Source: Eutreptiella sp. 'Long Island Sound 2002' (taxonomy: Eukaryota > Euglenozoa > Euglenophyceae > Eutreptiales > Eutreptiaceae). Taken from it: DNA of 64,000 bases. This document shows, one piece after another, positions 30,426-41,330 of the stretch. Location: assembly GCA_964036045.1 (NCBI GenBank), contig OZ038378.1:41975228-42039227 (forward strand), read 5' to 3'. The notes under the pieces were generated by a model. That model saw nothing but the letters and a program-made list of their open reading frames with translations. It did not search any database and was not told the origin of the DNA. Every line of letters starts with the position of its first letter. Position 1 is the stretch's first letter. The position numbers were made by a program, and so were the translations under genes.

Positions 30426-30849
30426 GTTTTGTCCTGGCGCCCCCGAATCACTTGTTCAATGGCTTCGATGGCATGCAACACATCTGCTTTGGAGTCCAGC
30501 ACCCTCAAAACTATGGAGGGGGCAAAATCTCACCATCCAGCCCTGAAATTCCTGGTTTTAGCACTTTGTGGGATGCAGCGTTCTAGGGCGTGGTGCGGAA
30601 CCCCTAGTTAGAACGCAATTTCTGGAACACCCACCTACCCTCAATTTTGGGGCGAACCACCTAAAAAAATGGATTCAGCACCCTCAAAAACCCCCCATCC
30701 CCTTTCCTTTCCCCACATAACCCTCATTGTAGGGGTGGTTTTTTTTGGGGGGGGGGGGTCAAAGAGTTGGAGCACAGTTAGAACAGAGTTAGAACGCAGT
30801 TAGAGCACCTTGCTCTAACTAGTTATCGCGCTAGTTATCGCGCGATAAC

Positions 30850-31175
30850 TTCCCGGCATGAGCGGTGACGGACTCCACCACCGCGTCCACATCCTCCGTA
30901 TGAAGCAGGATCAAAAATCCAGCAACCCCTGGATTTACCTCTAGCAACTGGAAGATGTAGTTGCTGAGAACCAGGGGGTCTCGCTTGTCCGCCATGAAGG
31001 GGGACTTATGGACAAGGAGTCCAAATTTAAAGTCCGCACCATGTTCAAAGCGGGTCGTCACAGGGCGCCTCACATTGGCATCACCCATCGTAAACCCCTC
31101 AGGACCGCCAAGGCGACGGACCCCAAGGAGCTTTTGATGGTGCTCGCACCAAGCCTGGGCAGCAGCAAGGGCCAT
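30850..31175 (-). pseudogene. N-terminal fragment of a second dioxygenase gene
   Basis: From an ATG at 31175 the frame reads ALAAAQAWCEHHQKLLG, then VNPGVAGFLILLHTEDVDAVVE. It ends at a GTTATC donor made of the local palindrome. The order and spacing match the N-terminal part of the dioxygenase at 25.9-27.4 kb (DPLLSLFDNNPNLQAIVLQL, DSDARAVVEHV). The catalytic part is absent. The upstream block (GCTCTCAAAGC) is the same as at 28.1 kb. Confidence 0.55.
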
Positions 31176-31239
31176 TACGAAGAATATGAAAGCTTTGAGA
31201 GCTAAAGCGAAAAGGGGAAACATAAAATGAAGCGCGATA

Positions 31240-31345
31240 ACCTACGCGATAACTCGCGCGATAACTAGTTATCACGCGGTAACCCCCGCGATAACCCCCG
31301 CGATAACTAGGTTATCGCGCGATAACCCACGCGATAACTAGTGCT
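31240..31345. repeat. GTTATCGCGCGATAAC palindrome cluster
   Basis: At least six overlapping palindromes built from TAGTTATC, GCGCGATAAC and CCCGCGATAAC lie upstream of the fragment; two more lie at its 3' end (30820-30850). Confidence 0.8.
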
Positions 31346-31734
31346 CTAACCCCGTTCTAACCCCGTTCTAACTAGTTAGAGCACACAAAGATCAAATCGC
31401 AAAAAGTGCAAAACGGGCAATATCGAGCAAACGAAACATGGAAGGCACATTGTTGCATCATAGTGCACCCATGTAAAATGTGAAATTCCGGGTTCCAACC
31501 AAATTAACAACACCCAAAACTGGGGGGGTTCCGCACCACGCCCTAGAACGCTGCATCCCATGTGAGCACATTTAAGGTCATCCATGGTGTGTTTCGGCCT
31601 ATGAGGTGCTAAAAATGGACTTAGAGGGCTGCCACCATGAAGTAAGAGGTTGATTTCCTTTGCAAGTGTCCAATGGTGCCTCCATGCAACATATGACGCT
31701 GATTTCAAGGGTTCAAGAGGCAATCCGACAAATG

Positions 31735-31886
31735 CTTACAATACCATCCTAAGCCCCAAACACGTGTGTGGACGGCGATAGGTGATCAAAACCCTACCTA
31801 TGAACCATATGGATATGGAGCGCAAAAGATGCAAAAACGGGCCAAAAACACCTCAAATCTGCATCGTTCATCACATTCTTATGCCC
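31735..31886. repeat. ~190-bp satellite, one unit left of the 5.9-kb element
   Basis: The unit contains GTGTGTGGACGGCGATAGGT, CCTACCTATGAACCATATGG and CATCGTTCATC. It is cut at about 31887 and the family resumes at about 37795. Confidence 0.8.
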
Positions 31887-33288
31887 GTACCCTGCGTTCG
31901 CGCAATGTTGCATTTTTTCCATAGTGCGCGCAAATTTTCAAAAATACGACGTTTATAGCGCGCCTATTGCGCGTGCTCTACCGCGCCATATTGTCCCGTT
32001 TTTCAAATTTTTCAAAACCGGAAAATGTCTCAAAAACATGCTTTTTCCAGTGTCCTGCATTTCTCAAACACCCCTTGCTTTTCAAAAATATTCCCTGTTG
32101 CTCATTCAACCCAAGACACATGCAAAAACACTGTCTGAAAGGTCTGAAAAGTGTGCAACAGTACAGGTCCTCACGGACGAAAACAGTGTAGCGCGCGCAA
32201 CATATTTACAGCGCGCGCTAGGAGCCTTATGGCGCGCGCTATACCAGGTATAGCGCGCGCTGTCATTCAGTGATATCACCAATGGTTTGGACCACCACTT
32301 CGGCCTCCCACTCCTTCTCCCATTCGGGTCTGTGGTCTTCTGCCCCAGTGGCAGCTGGGGCTGCATCCCCTTCTTTGTGGTCTTCTGCCCGAGTGGCAGC
32401 TGGGGCTGCATCCCCTTCTTCTTGTGGGCTTGGGTCGCCTTCTGGGGTTGCTCCTTCTGGTGCCTCTTCTTCTTCCGGGGCTGCTCCTTCTCCTTCTTGT
32501 GGCGTGGCCGCTGGTGCCTCTTCCTCTTGTGGTGGGGCTGGTGCGTCGTCTTCTTGTGCTGCTGCTGCTGCTGGGGCTGGTGCCTCTTCTTCTTGTGCAG
32601 CTGCTGCTGGTGCTTCTGCTGGTGCTGCAGCTTCGGCAGGTCCCTTGTCTCCTTGTGGGGGGGCTGGTGGCTCGGCTGGTGGGTCTCCTTGGGGCTTCTT
32701 CTTCTTTGGGGTTGGTGGCTTGGACGGGGACATCCTCATGGTCTTTGGGTCGGGGCAGAGGTCCTCAATCTCATCGGCCTCGTACGTCTCCCACCACGAC
32801 TGCCACTTGTTTAACTCCTCATACGCTTTGCTTTTGGCGGAGAACACCTGGCAGCTGGGCGTGAACTCCGACCAGTCGTCCTCTTCCTCCTCTTCCTCCC
32901 CTTGTTGGCTGAGGCTCCACTGATCGTTGGGAATGATGACGGCCACGTGGTCCTGAGGGGCCCTCCTGGCGCCTGCTGGCTTGATTTCGGCTCCCTCCAC
33001 AATCATCGGCGCGATCGCAGTGGTGCAGTAGATGATCCACCGAGGCTTGTAGCCGTCTTTGTAGGACCAATCTCGGCGCTGCATGAGCTCATCTCTTGCC
33101 TCCCTGTCCGCGTCGGCTCTGCTCTGCTGCTTGGCCTTGGGAGCCGTACTGGGTGGGGTGGAACCGCACGGACCTCCTTGTTCTTGTGGCTGGTCTGGGA
33201 CTGGGACAGGCTGCTTCCGTGCTGGCTTTGGTGCTTGCTTTGATACGAGCTGCGGCTGGGGTGCCTGCTGCGGTGCCGTCTTGCTTGC

Positions 33289-33403
33289 CTGGAAAGAGTA
33301 GCGCGGAGGCATAGCACAGGCATAGAACGCGCAATACGAAACATAGCACGCGCGACGAGATGCATAGCACGTGCAATGAGGACGATAGCGCGCGCTGCAT
33401 TAC
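33289..33403 (-). other. GCGCGC intron, 115 nt
   Basis: GTAATGCAGCGCGCGC at the donor, CTCTTTCCAG at the acceptor, phase 0. Contains repeats of the type TTGCACGTGCTATGC and GCGCGTGCTATG. Confidence 0.8.
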
Positions 33404-33982
33404 CTTTTCTGCTTTCTCCTCTTCTGCTTTCCTCCGTCTCTTCTCGTCCTCTTCCTTCTCCTTCTTCTCCCTCTCCTTTCTCTTCCTCTTTTCCTCCTCA
33501 TCCTTCTCCTTCTTCTTCCTCTTTTCGTACTCTTCCTTCTTCTTCTTCTTTGCTTCGTCCTCTTTCTTCTTGGCCTGTTCCGACTGACGTTGGACTCAGT
33601 GTGCCGCCTGTGCCATCAGCTGCTGGTCGGCAGTCTTCTGGGCAAGGACCTTTCCAGGCGGGTGGGGGGGCTTAGCGGTGTGGGAGGCGGAGATGGCTGG
33701 TGGTAGGTGGCTGGTGGCTGCTGGCTCCTCGGTACGCTTCTTCTTGGGCCTTGGGACTGTCACGGATTCCGTCTCCGGCACGGCAAAGGCGTCGGCCCAG
33801 TCCACCTCCAGCTCCTCCAGCTGCCGCTTACCCCGGGCCAGCACCGGGGAGGGGCCTTGCTCCTTCCGTCCGTCTAGCCAGTCGGCCTCATGCTTGGACT
33901 GCCCGGCAATGTCCGCGGGCACGCTGATCATCAACGGCCCTCTGCGGGATCCCAGGCACAGAAGCTGCTCGAAGCTGCCCAC

Positions 33983-34107
33983 CTACGTGACAATGGGACA
34001 GAAGGTAGGGCCGTAGCGCGCGCAAACAATCAAATCGCGCGTGCTACAACAAATGAAGCGCGCGCAACAATGTCGAAAGCGCGCGCAATGGCAAACATAG
34101 CGAGTAC
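33983..34107 (-). other. GCGCGC intron, 125 nt
   Basis: GTACTCGCTATG at the donor, GTCACGTAG at the acceptor, phase 0. Contains ATTGCGCGCGCTTTCG, GTTGCGCGCGCTTC and TTTGCGCGCGCTACG. Confidence 0.8.
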
Positions 34108-35205
34108 CTGTGGCTGTGCCAGTTGTTGTTGTTGTTGCTGCTGTTGCTGGGCCATCTGCACCCGCTGCTGCTGCTGGAGCAGCTGCAGTGTTGCCTGCTG
34201 CACGGCTGCCTGCTGTTGGAGCTGCTGCTGCTGCACTTGCTGCTGCTGCGGCTGCTCCTCGTCCTTGACCGCCGTGGTTTTGACTTTGGTGCCGGTTGCA
34301 ATTGCCCTTGCGGCACTGGCTCCTCTTTTGGCTGACCCCCGCATCAAACTGGCACCCGCACTTCTCACCGAGGCGCACTCGTTCTTGAAGGCCATTGCCC
34401 CCGCGTCGGTCGCGTTGATGAAGCTCGGTGGGTCCTTGTTGAAGTAGAAGTGGTGGACAATCTTTGCGGTGGCACCCGGAGGCGTGTGGGTCCGAACGTG
34501 ACCCCACCCATAACTTGCCCAGCACGAGAACAGCAGCTCGTACTCCTCCACCTTGCAGTGTCTACAGGCAGCTTGTCCTTCTTGGGTTGGCACGGAGGGG
34601 TTCAACAGGTTGTGGAGACTGCACCAGGTGCCAGTAATGCTCTCGTCATACCAGCAGGGTTTCACGGCTCCGTCTGGGATCTTGGCAATGGCCGTGGCCC
34701 CTTGGCGCCGGAACTTGTAGAAGGCCACCTCGAAGAGGTAGGCTGGTGTCACGTCCTTCACCCATGCCCATTCGGGCCCTTGGGCGCAGATGGTGCTGTT
34801 TTGGTTGGGCCAGATTCGGTTCTTGATGTCGCTGCTGAAGGCGAAGCCCTGACGTGGCCCTGGTGGGGGAGACTGAAGCTGTGCTTGCACTTGGGGTTGC
34901 TGCTGTCTTGGTTGGACCTGCTGCTGCTGCTGCTGCTGCTGCTGTTCTGGGCTGCCGACTTGCTGGGCCGCAGCCTGCACTTGCTGCTGCTGCATTTGCT
35001 GCTGCTGCTGCACTGGCAGTGGGCCGAAGAGCACTTGTTGCACTTGGCCCACTGGAAGACTGCCGCGCACTAGGGAGCCCAAGGTGGGCCACCCACCGGG
35101 GAACAGCATGGGAGACAGCTGCTGTGAGGCACCTCGTAACGGGGACTGCGGCGCGGGCCACAGAGGCTGAGTTGGGGGAAACTGGGTCAGCTGCTGGGAC
35201 AGCGT

Positions 35206-35348
35206 CTGCGGAAAACAGGGCAAAGCACGCGCAACCAGGACGTGCGTAGTGCGCACAAGGAGACAGCTAGCACGCACAATAAGAGCGTAGCACGCGCAAC
35301 GGAAACAGTAGTGCGCGCAACGGAAACAGTAGTGCGCACGGCAAGTAC
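35206..35348 (-). other. GCGCGC intron, 143 nt
   Basis: GTACTTGCCGTGC at the donor, GTTTTCCGCAG at the acceptor, phase 0. Contains two identical GTTTCCGTTGCGCGCACTAC-type units, then GCGCGTGCTACG. Confidence 0.8.
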
Positions 35349-35803
35349 CTGTGGCTGCATGCTCCACGGCGTCGTTGACGGCTGCTGCAGTCCCGGTTGT
35401 ACAGCTGCATGTGCCGGTGGTTGCGGTGTCGCACCTGCTCCTGTGGCCCCTGCAGCAGTTGTTGGCGGTGCTGCAGGAGGCGGATACCCCCAGCCCACGG
35501 GCTGCATGGGCAAGAGGGTTACATTAAAGTACTCCTGTTCCAGCAGTAATACAAAATGGAAAATGCAGTAACTAAAAAATCAAAAGCACCAAAACAAACG
35601 GACGAAAAGGAACAAATCAATGCAATCCAAATTCCAATCAATGCATTCCAAACGCTTTAAGTGCGTAGTCATAGCACGCTACTTCCGACTATATATCGCG
35701 ATTTCAAGGGTGCCGGCGCTTGAAAACAGCATAGCGCGCGCGATAGTGATCATTCCGCGCACTAGATAACATGTAGCGCGCGCTAAAAAACAAATAGCGC
35801 GCG

Positions 35804-37710
35804 CTACCAGAGTTCCTCATCCGCAAAATATGCCCGAACCTCGTCAGCCAATTTTTGTGCATTGCACAGGTTGCTTCTGGAGTTGCCATTCCACCTTGGT
35901 ACTTCAAAGTACAGGAACAGACGCTCATTAACCTGCCTGAGCATCTTCATGCGGAGCGACACCAGGGTTCCTGCCCCCCCACCTCTATCACAAAAGGAGG
36001 ACCAAATGTCCTTCAGCACCCTGTTGCTCCCTTCCAAAAGATCACCCCAAAACATTCCTAGGCCATAGGGCCTTATGGCCTAAAAAGTGACTGTTGCATC
36101 GTGCAACATCCAGTTTATATAAGGTGATCTTATTGCTGGACAAACCCACCTCTGGAAAGCATGGGCAACCTTCGGAGCCTGCAGTGCACCGTCTTCAAAC
36201 ATTGTGCCATACATGTCCCCCAGTAGTATGTACATGGTAACCACTGCTGTGTGCATTCTCATGTCACCCCCAAGGAGGGGGGCCAGGTCCTCCCAAACCT
36301 TTAGAAGGCACCAAGTCTCTTCCCCATCTGGCTCTGCCGTCCCCTGTAGTGCTATGTGACAACCAGACCTGTGAAGAATAGCCTGAACAGAGACCTTAGT
36401 ACTGGGATGCACAGACTTGGCCAATCTGCGTACCAAGGCAGTGACCTGCCTCCCTACAAAAATCAGAAGGTGCAGAACACATGGTATAAGGTGACGACGC
36501 CTCAGAGGCACCTTCAACAACCTGCTCTGGACAACACCAAATATATCCATGGGCCTGCACTTGGCCCCAGGTGCAATCAGCCCTAGCAACTGCTCATCTC
36601 GCTCGGTGGTTCTATCCACATCCTGTTGCAACCACGTTGCACTGGACTTGCACCACGTCATGTAAGTGAACAGACTACCTGCCATCCAATGTGTAGTGAC
36701 ACCCGACAACCGACGCAGCCAAGGGCTATCCCCACCGCAGAAAATCCTACAGCGTCTGGATGCACCCCGGATGGGAAGCACACCAGTGTCAAGGGCCCTC
36801 TGCAGAAAAGCAAGATTGTTAGCCCAGACCTGGGACAACACAGAGGTGGACTTCTCACCACAAAGGGCGACGTTAACAGTCCAGTGGTAGGACAACGTCC
36901 TTGCCAAGTGACCATGGTTGGCAAAGGAAATGGACATCTGGCACCACGATTCCCCCCCACAAGGCAACCCATCCCCCCTCACAATGATCCACAGCTCTCC
37001 TTGGCACTCCCTGGGGTATTGGAGGTTAGAAACAATGGAGTCAAAGGAAAATATATTGTCAGGAACGTGCTGCAGGGTCCACTGCGAAAAGACTGTGACC
37101 CCATCTGTGTGCACGGCAACCTCTAAATGCTGCCTACTTGCAAGGTGGTTCCATTCTGTGGCGAAACTAGCATAGGAGGGGAGAGAAAAAAGGTGTGTGG
37201 GGACCTTACTTCTCGTCCAAGTAATCAAATCTTTGTACCTGAGGAAAATAGCGCGCGCAACATGGGGACGTAGCGCGCGCAGAAGTCAACGAAGCGCGTG
37301 CTATGAGCGGAAGTGCGCGCAATGTCACATGCAAAGCGCGCGCAATATAACCTTCTTCTTGGAATCTTCAGGAGCAGGACCAAGTCCACCACCGACAGGG
37401 GTGTGACGGCGTTGGCAGCCTCGGTCCTGCGACGCTTCTTCTCTGCTTCAGACACGGGGACCCTTTTTTCCAACCTGGCCCACAAAGACAGTTGGACGGC
37501 AGACCCTGAGCAAAAGAACTCAACTAGGTCCGCCAAAAGGTCCTCGTTCTTCCACAGGGACCACTCATAGTGGGGGCCCGAATGTTTGCAATCTTCCCTG
37601 ACACTAACAGCGTCAGATGCGGTGCCGGAAGAATCTGAAACTTTAGAAAAATAGGCGTTTTTGCCCTGCTTATTAGGACATGGGGTTACAAACCCAAGAC
37701 CCCCAGCCAT
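35804..37710 (-). pseudogene. Transposase of the 5.9-kb element, one in-frame TAG
   Basis: Exon 1 (37710-37352, 119 codons plus 2 bases) joins exon 2 (37238-35804) across a 113-nt intron, giving 597 residues. A TAG at 36080-36082 interrupts the frame. It continues to GDLLEGSNRVLKDIW, which aligns with AMEGSHRRLKRML of the 9.9-kb copy. VAVHTDGVTVFSQWTL, GAKCRPMDIFG and LIPCVLHLLIF align with parts of the copy at 16.3-17.6 kb. The stop lies in a small inverted repeat (GGCCATA and TATGGCC) that may be an insertion. Alternatively GTTTGT at about 36145 and TTTTTAG could be a 66-nt intron that removes the stop in frame. The likely catalytic Glu is present. I infer a DDE-type transposase. Confidence 0.6.
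37239..37351 (-). other. GCGCGC intron in the transposase, 113 nt
   Basis: GTTATATTGCGCGCGC at the donor, TTTTCCTCAG at the acceptor, phase 2. Contains five GCGCGC or GCGCACTT words. The frame continues across it (KIPRRRYKDLI). Confidence 0.8.
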
Positions 37711-37794
37711 AGCGCGCGCTATGCTGCGCGCTATAGTTTTGTAGTGCGCACTGAGCCATCCCGCGGCAATACCCTGTAGCGCGCACACAGGGTA

Positions 37795-38665
37795 GTATCA
37801 CAGGTCATGTAGTTATTATCATTCAAATGCATACAATACCAACCCAAGCCCCCCACATGTGTGTGGACGGTGATAGGTGATCAAAACCCTACCTATGAAC
37901 CATTTGGATATTGGACCACAAACGGTGCAGAATAGGGGCAAAAACACCTCCAATCTTCATCGTTCATCCCATTCTTATGCACATACTATCATATCATATG
38001 TAGCACCTATCATACAAATATTTACAATAACAACCGAAGCCCAAAACATGTGTGTGTAGGGTGATAGGCACGCAAAAACCTACCTATGAACCATGTGGAA
38101 ATGGACCACAAACGGTGCAAAATAGGGCCAAAACCACCTACAATGTTCATCGTTCATCCCAATTTTTATGCACATAGTATCATATTTTATGTAGTTCGTA
38201 TCATTCCAATGCATACAATACCAACCCAAGCCCGAAACATGTGTGTGGACGGTGATAGGTAATCAAAACCCTACCTATGAACCATATGGATATTGGACCA
38301 CATACGGTGCAGAATAGGGCCAAAAACACCTCAAATCTTCATCGTTCATCCCTTCCGTATGCACATACTATCATATTATATGTAGCACCTATCATACAAA
38401 TGCTTACAATAACAGCCTAAGCCCCAAACATGTGTGCGTACGGCGAGAGGCACTCAAAAACGTACCTATGAACCATATGGAAAGGGACCACAAACGGTGC
38501 AAAATAGGGCCATCGTCATGGGTCATCCCATTCTTAGGCTCATACTATCATATTTTATGTAGTTCTTATCACTCAAATGCATACAATACCAACCCAAGCC
38601 CCAAACATCTGTCTGGACGGTGATAGGTGATCAAAGACCTAACTATGAACCATATGGATATTGGG
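37795..38665. repeat. ~190-bp satellite, about five units
   Basis: Units begin near 37823, 38022, 38212, 38403 and 38582 with ATACAATACCAACCCAAGCC or TACAATAACAGCC. They alternate between two subtypes. No coding potential. Confidence 0.85.
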
Positions 38666-40450
38666 CCCCGTAGTGCATGAGAAAGGGATGACTAGCCTGG
38701 AATAAAGGCAAACCATCGCTTGTCATGTAGGCTTCTACCAATGGTGATGACGATTGGCTCATGTATCACCTCTATACAACCTCTTACAGCCCTGTAAGGC
38801 CCTCTACATGGCCTCCATAGACCCTAGAACCATGGAACAAAGTGGCTTTTGGCTAGAAAAGTGTGAATTTCTCAAAGTCTGTGCCTGCCAATCTGGATTT
38901 TTTTAGGTCAGCAGCAAGATATTGATCTCGGGAACACGGTCATGCCTTCACCTATGATTTTAGCAGCTGTTTTTTCCCAAAATTCAAAAAGTCGACAAAA
39001 AGGGGTTTTTCGCGAGAAATGACCTATTTTTTTGGTTTCTACGGCCCCAAAATAGGGGGGGGGGTCCTCTTACCCGAATTTTGTCCAAAAATATCAAAAA
39101 CCCTGAAATTTGGCCTATTTTGGGGTATTTTTGCCTGCTCTGGGCTGGTCCCGCAGAACAGTGCTGCACACCAGTGTACCTGCCTATAGAGGATTTTCGA
39201 CAGAAATTCCAATTTTCTTTGGATTCTCTGGCCCCAAAATAGGGATGGGGGGGTTCCTCCCACCCGAGCTTTCTCCCAAACTATCAAAAACCCTGGAATT
39301 CGGCCTATTTTGGAGTATTTTTGTCTGCTCTGGGGTGGTGCAGCAGAACAGTGCTGCACACCAGTGTACCTGTATAGTATAGTATAGGCACGAAAAAACC
39401 ATGAAAATAGGTTTTGTACCCAAAAAGACCAAAAGTAACCTTTTGTTTTAATTATACACCCCCCAAATAGCAGGGGGGGGGGGGTTCCTCCTACCCCATT
39501 GTTCCCCAAAAATAACAACCTAAGCCTCAAACATGTGTGTGTACGGTGATAGGCACGGAAAAGCCTACCTATGAACCATATGGAAATGGACCACAAACGG
39601 TGCAAAATAGGGCCAAAAACACCTCAAATCTTCATCGTTCATCCCATTCTTATGCACATACTATCATATTTTATGTAGTTCTTTGGCGTATTTCGCTTTT
39701 TTGCAACGAGCACCCTCCAATCGGGAGGGGGGGTGGTTCAGCTGCTTCTTTCAGGCTAAAAAAAACAAACAATTTTTGATAAAAAAAATGGCTATTTTTC
39801 GCCGATTTTGTTGAAAAATGGCAGATTTTGGGGCATAAGAATGCTGTAAATTGTGTTTGGGCAATCGGTGTGTCCACACAGCATGCTTTTTTGCATCCAG
39901 CACCCTCAAAGTGGGGGGGGGGCTCTGCAACTGCCTGTCTGAGGCCAAAAGACTCAATTTTTGACCAAGAAACGGTTCCAACTGTGCAAAAAAGTGGACT
40001 TTTTGGCAATTTTCTATTGCGCACGGCGCTCCGGAATCTGAAACTCGCGCACGCGGCAGTTGTTGACAGTTTATCTGCGGCTCCAGCTCCAGCGACAGCA
40101 TAATTTTGTTAAAAATTTGAGAAAACGCAAAAACAAAAGTACTACTGTGTATAATTTGATGTCAGGGTTCTGAAAATGCATGAATTTGAATCTTGGGAAA
40201 GAACAGCTGCTAAAATCGTAGGTGTATGAAGATGCATGCCACATTAAATGCTGGGAATCCGAGAAACATATGAAAGCAGAAAAGAGGAAAAGAGGAAGCA
40301 AGGTGGTAAGGGTAACCCTGAGTGGGGAGGCCCTAACCCGGGGACATCCCTTGGTAAGGGCAACCCTTTTGGACGACCAAGGACCTCAGCCCCTACCAAG
40401 GGGGGAGGAGGGCAGTGAAGCCCTGTTCCCCCATAGGTTTGAGGTTTGAG
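38666..40450. repeat. Mixed repeat block copied at 46.5-48.8 kb
   Basis: 38666-38980 and 40005-40375 recur in the same order and orientation at 47080-47395 and 47417-47790. The part between, 39005-39380, consists of two tandem copies containing CAGCAGAACAGTGCTGCACA-type words and recurs inverted at 48465-48770. One ~190-bp satellite unit lies at 39515-39690. I find no gene. Confidence 0.75.
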
Positions 40451-41330
40451 GTTTGATTTTGCGGGTACTAGACGCCTTCCGGCCCCGAGGGGCCACATGG
40501 TCGGGCCAGGTGATATCCTCCCTACCGGGTCCTAGTGGGGGGCCCTTCATGACGCACGGACCGTGTGGAACGGCCCTACCAGCGCCCAGCACGGAGACCG
40601 TGCGAGGTGCGCGCACCACACCAACCCGGGGAGGGGGGGGGGCGCGGACGCTGCGAGAGCGCGAGCGCAGACATACACAAAGGACACGCGGCGAAAACCA
40701 GAAGGGCAACCGGACCGAGCCCGCGGAACGCACAGACCGCATGGAATGGCGTGCCAGCGAGCGAGGATAAGGGACACCCAGACGGGACGGCCCGCCACAC
40801 ACAGCGCAGGAAACGCGGGGCGGGAAGGGGAAAACGGGGAAGACACAACACCCGGCACCGGCCCCAACCCCCCCGAACCAGCCGCGAGCGCCGCGCACAC
40901 ACGACCACGGCACTGCACCTGCGAAGGTGGTAGTGGCGCACTGCGCCACGCACCAGCCCCACGGCTAGGCAGCCTCCGCGCCAGCCCACAGGGGTTCCAC
41001 TGGCGACAAGCCAGTAGCACGGGCCCAGCGGCACCGGCACCCCGGGCGACCACGCATTGAGGAGGGAATGCGGTGGGTAAGCGCCGGCAGCTACGGCTCC
41101 TAAGCGATGCACTGACCGGGGAGTGGCGCAATGGGGAAGCCGGGGAGGGACGGGGATCCGAGCCCTGTGAACCCGGGGGACTCTGCCACCAGGCAGGAGG
41201 TGCCCCTCCGCGTGTCCTGCCTCGGTCCCGTACTCCGTTTGGCTTGCTTTGTGGGGGGGGCAGCCCGGTCCCGTTTCATCCTACTTGGCTTGGGGCTGCG
41301 CGCCCCCCGTGGGGTGGGTGCGGGCGTGGG
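40450..41330. other. GC-rich stretch without a recognisable gene
   Basis: Frames are open on both strands but the translations are Arg, Ala, Pro and Gly-rich with no domain. A pentameric ACGCGG-type composition suggests decayed satellite. Confidence 0.4.

Larger units (their letters stand above)
30571..31562. repeat. Small inverted-repeat unit with gene fragment
   Basis: GGATGCAGCGTTCTAGGGCG and the bases after it near 30573 recur as the reverse complement near 31525-31560. Inside, GTTAGAAC and GTTAGAGCAC words lie on both sides (30775-30825 and 31340-31385). They enclose many GTTATCGCGCGATAAC palindromes and one exon on the minus strand. It looks like a shortened copy of a related element. 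Confidence 0.6.
32263..35507 (-). pseudogene. Gln/Glu-rich four-exon protein with one in-frame TGA
   Basis: The exons are 35507-35349 (53 codons), 35205-34108 (366), 33982-33404 (193) and 33288-32263 (342 with stop). All three introns are phase 0. Exon 1 is Pro/Ala-rich. Exon 2 has long Gln runs around a folded part (AYLFEVAFYKFRRQGAT, CRHCKVEEYELLFSCW). Exon 3 has a nuclear-localisation-like PKKKRT and a charged coiled coil (KRKKKEKDEEEKRKRK). Exon 4 has WKDGYKPRW-like and WQSWWETYEADEIEDL parts, then Ala/Glu/Pro repeats. A TGA at 33596-33598 interrupts exon 3 although the frame and splice phase are intact; the gene itself also ends in TGA. The domain is not known; poly-Gln and acidic parts suggest a nuclear regulator. 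Confidence 0.65.
31888..37794 (-). mobile_element. 5.9-kb relative of the 19-kb element
   Basis: The ends read TACCCTG-C/T-GT-T/G-CGCGC inward (31888 and 37794), close to the GTACCCT of the 19-kb element. Satellite of the ~190-bp family flanks both sides. GCGCGC words are dense near both ends and also fill the introns. Two genes on the minus strand: a transposase (37710-35804) and a Gln/Glu-rich protein (35507-32263). A target duplication is not clear. Confidence 0.65.
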
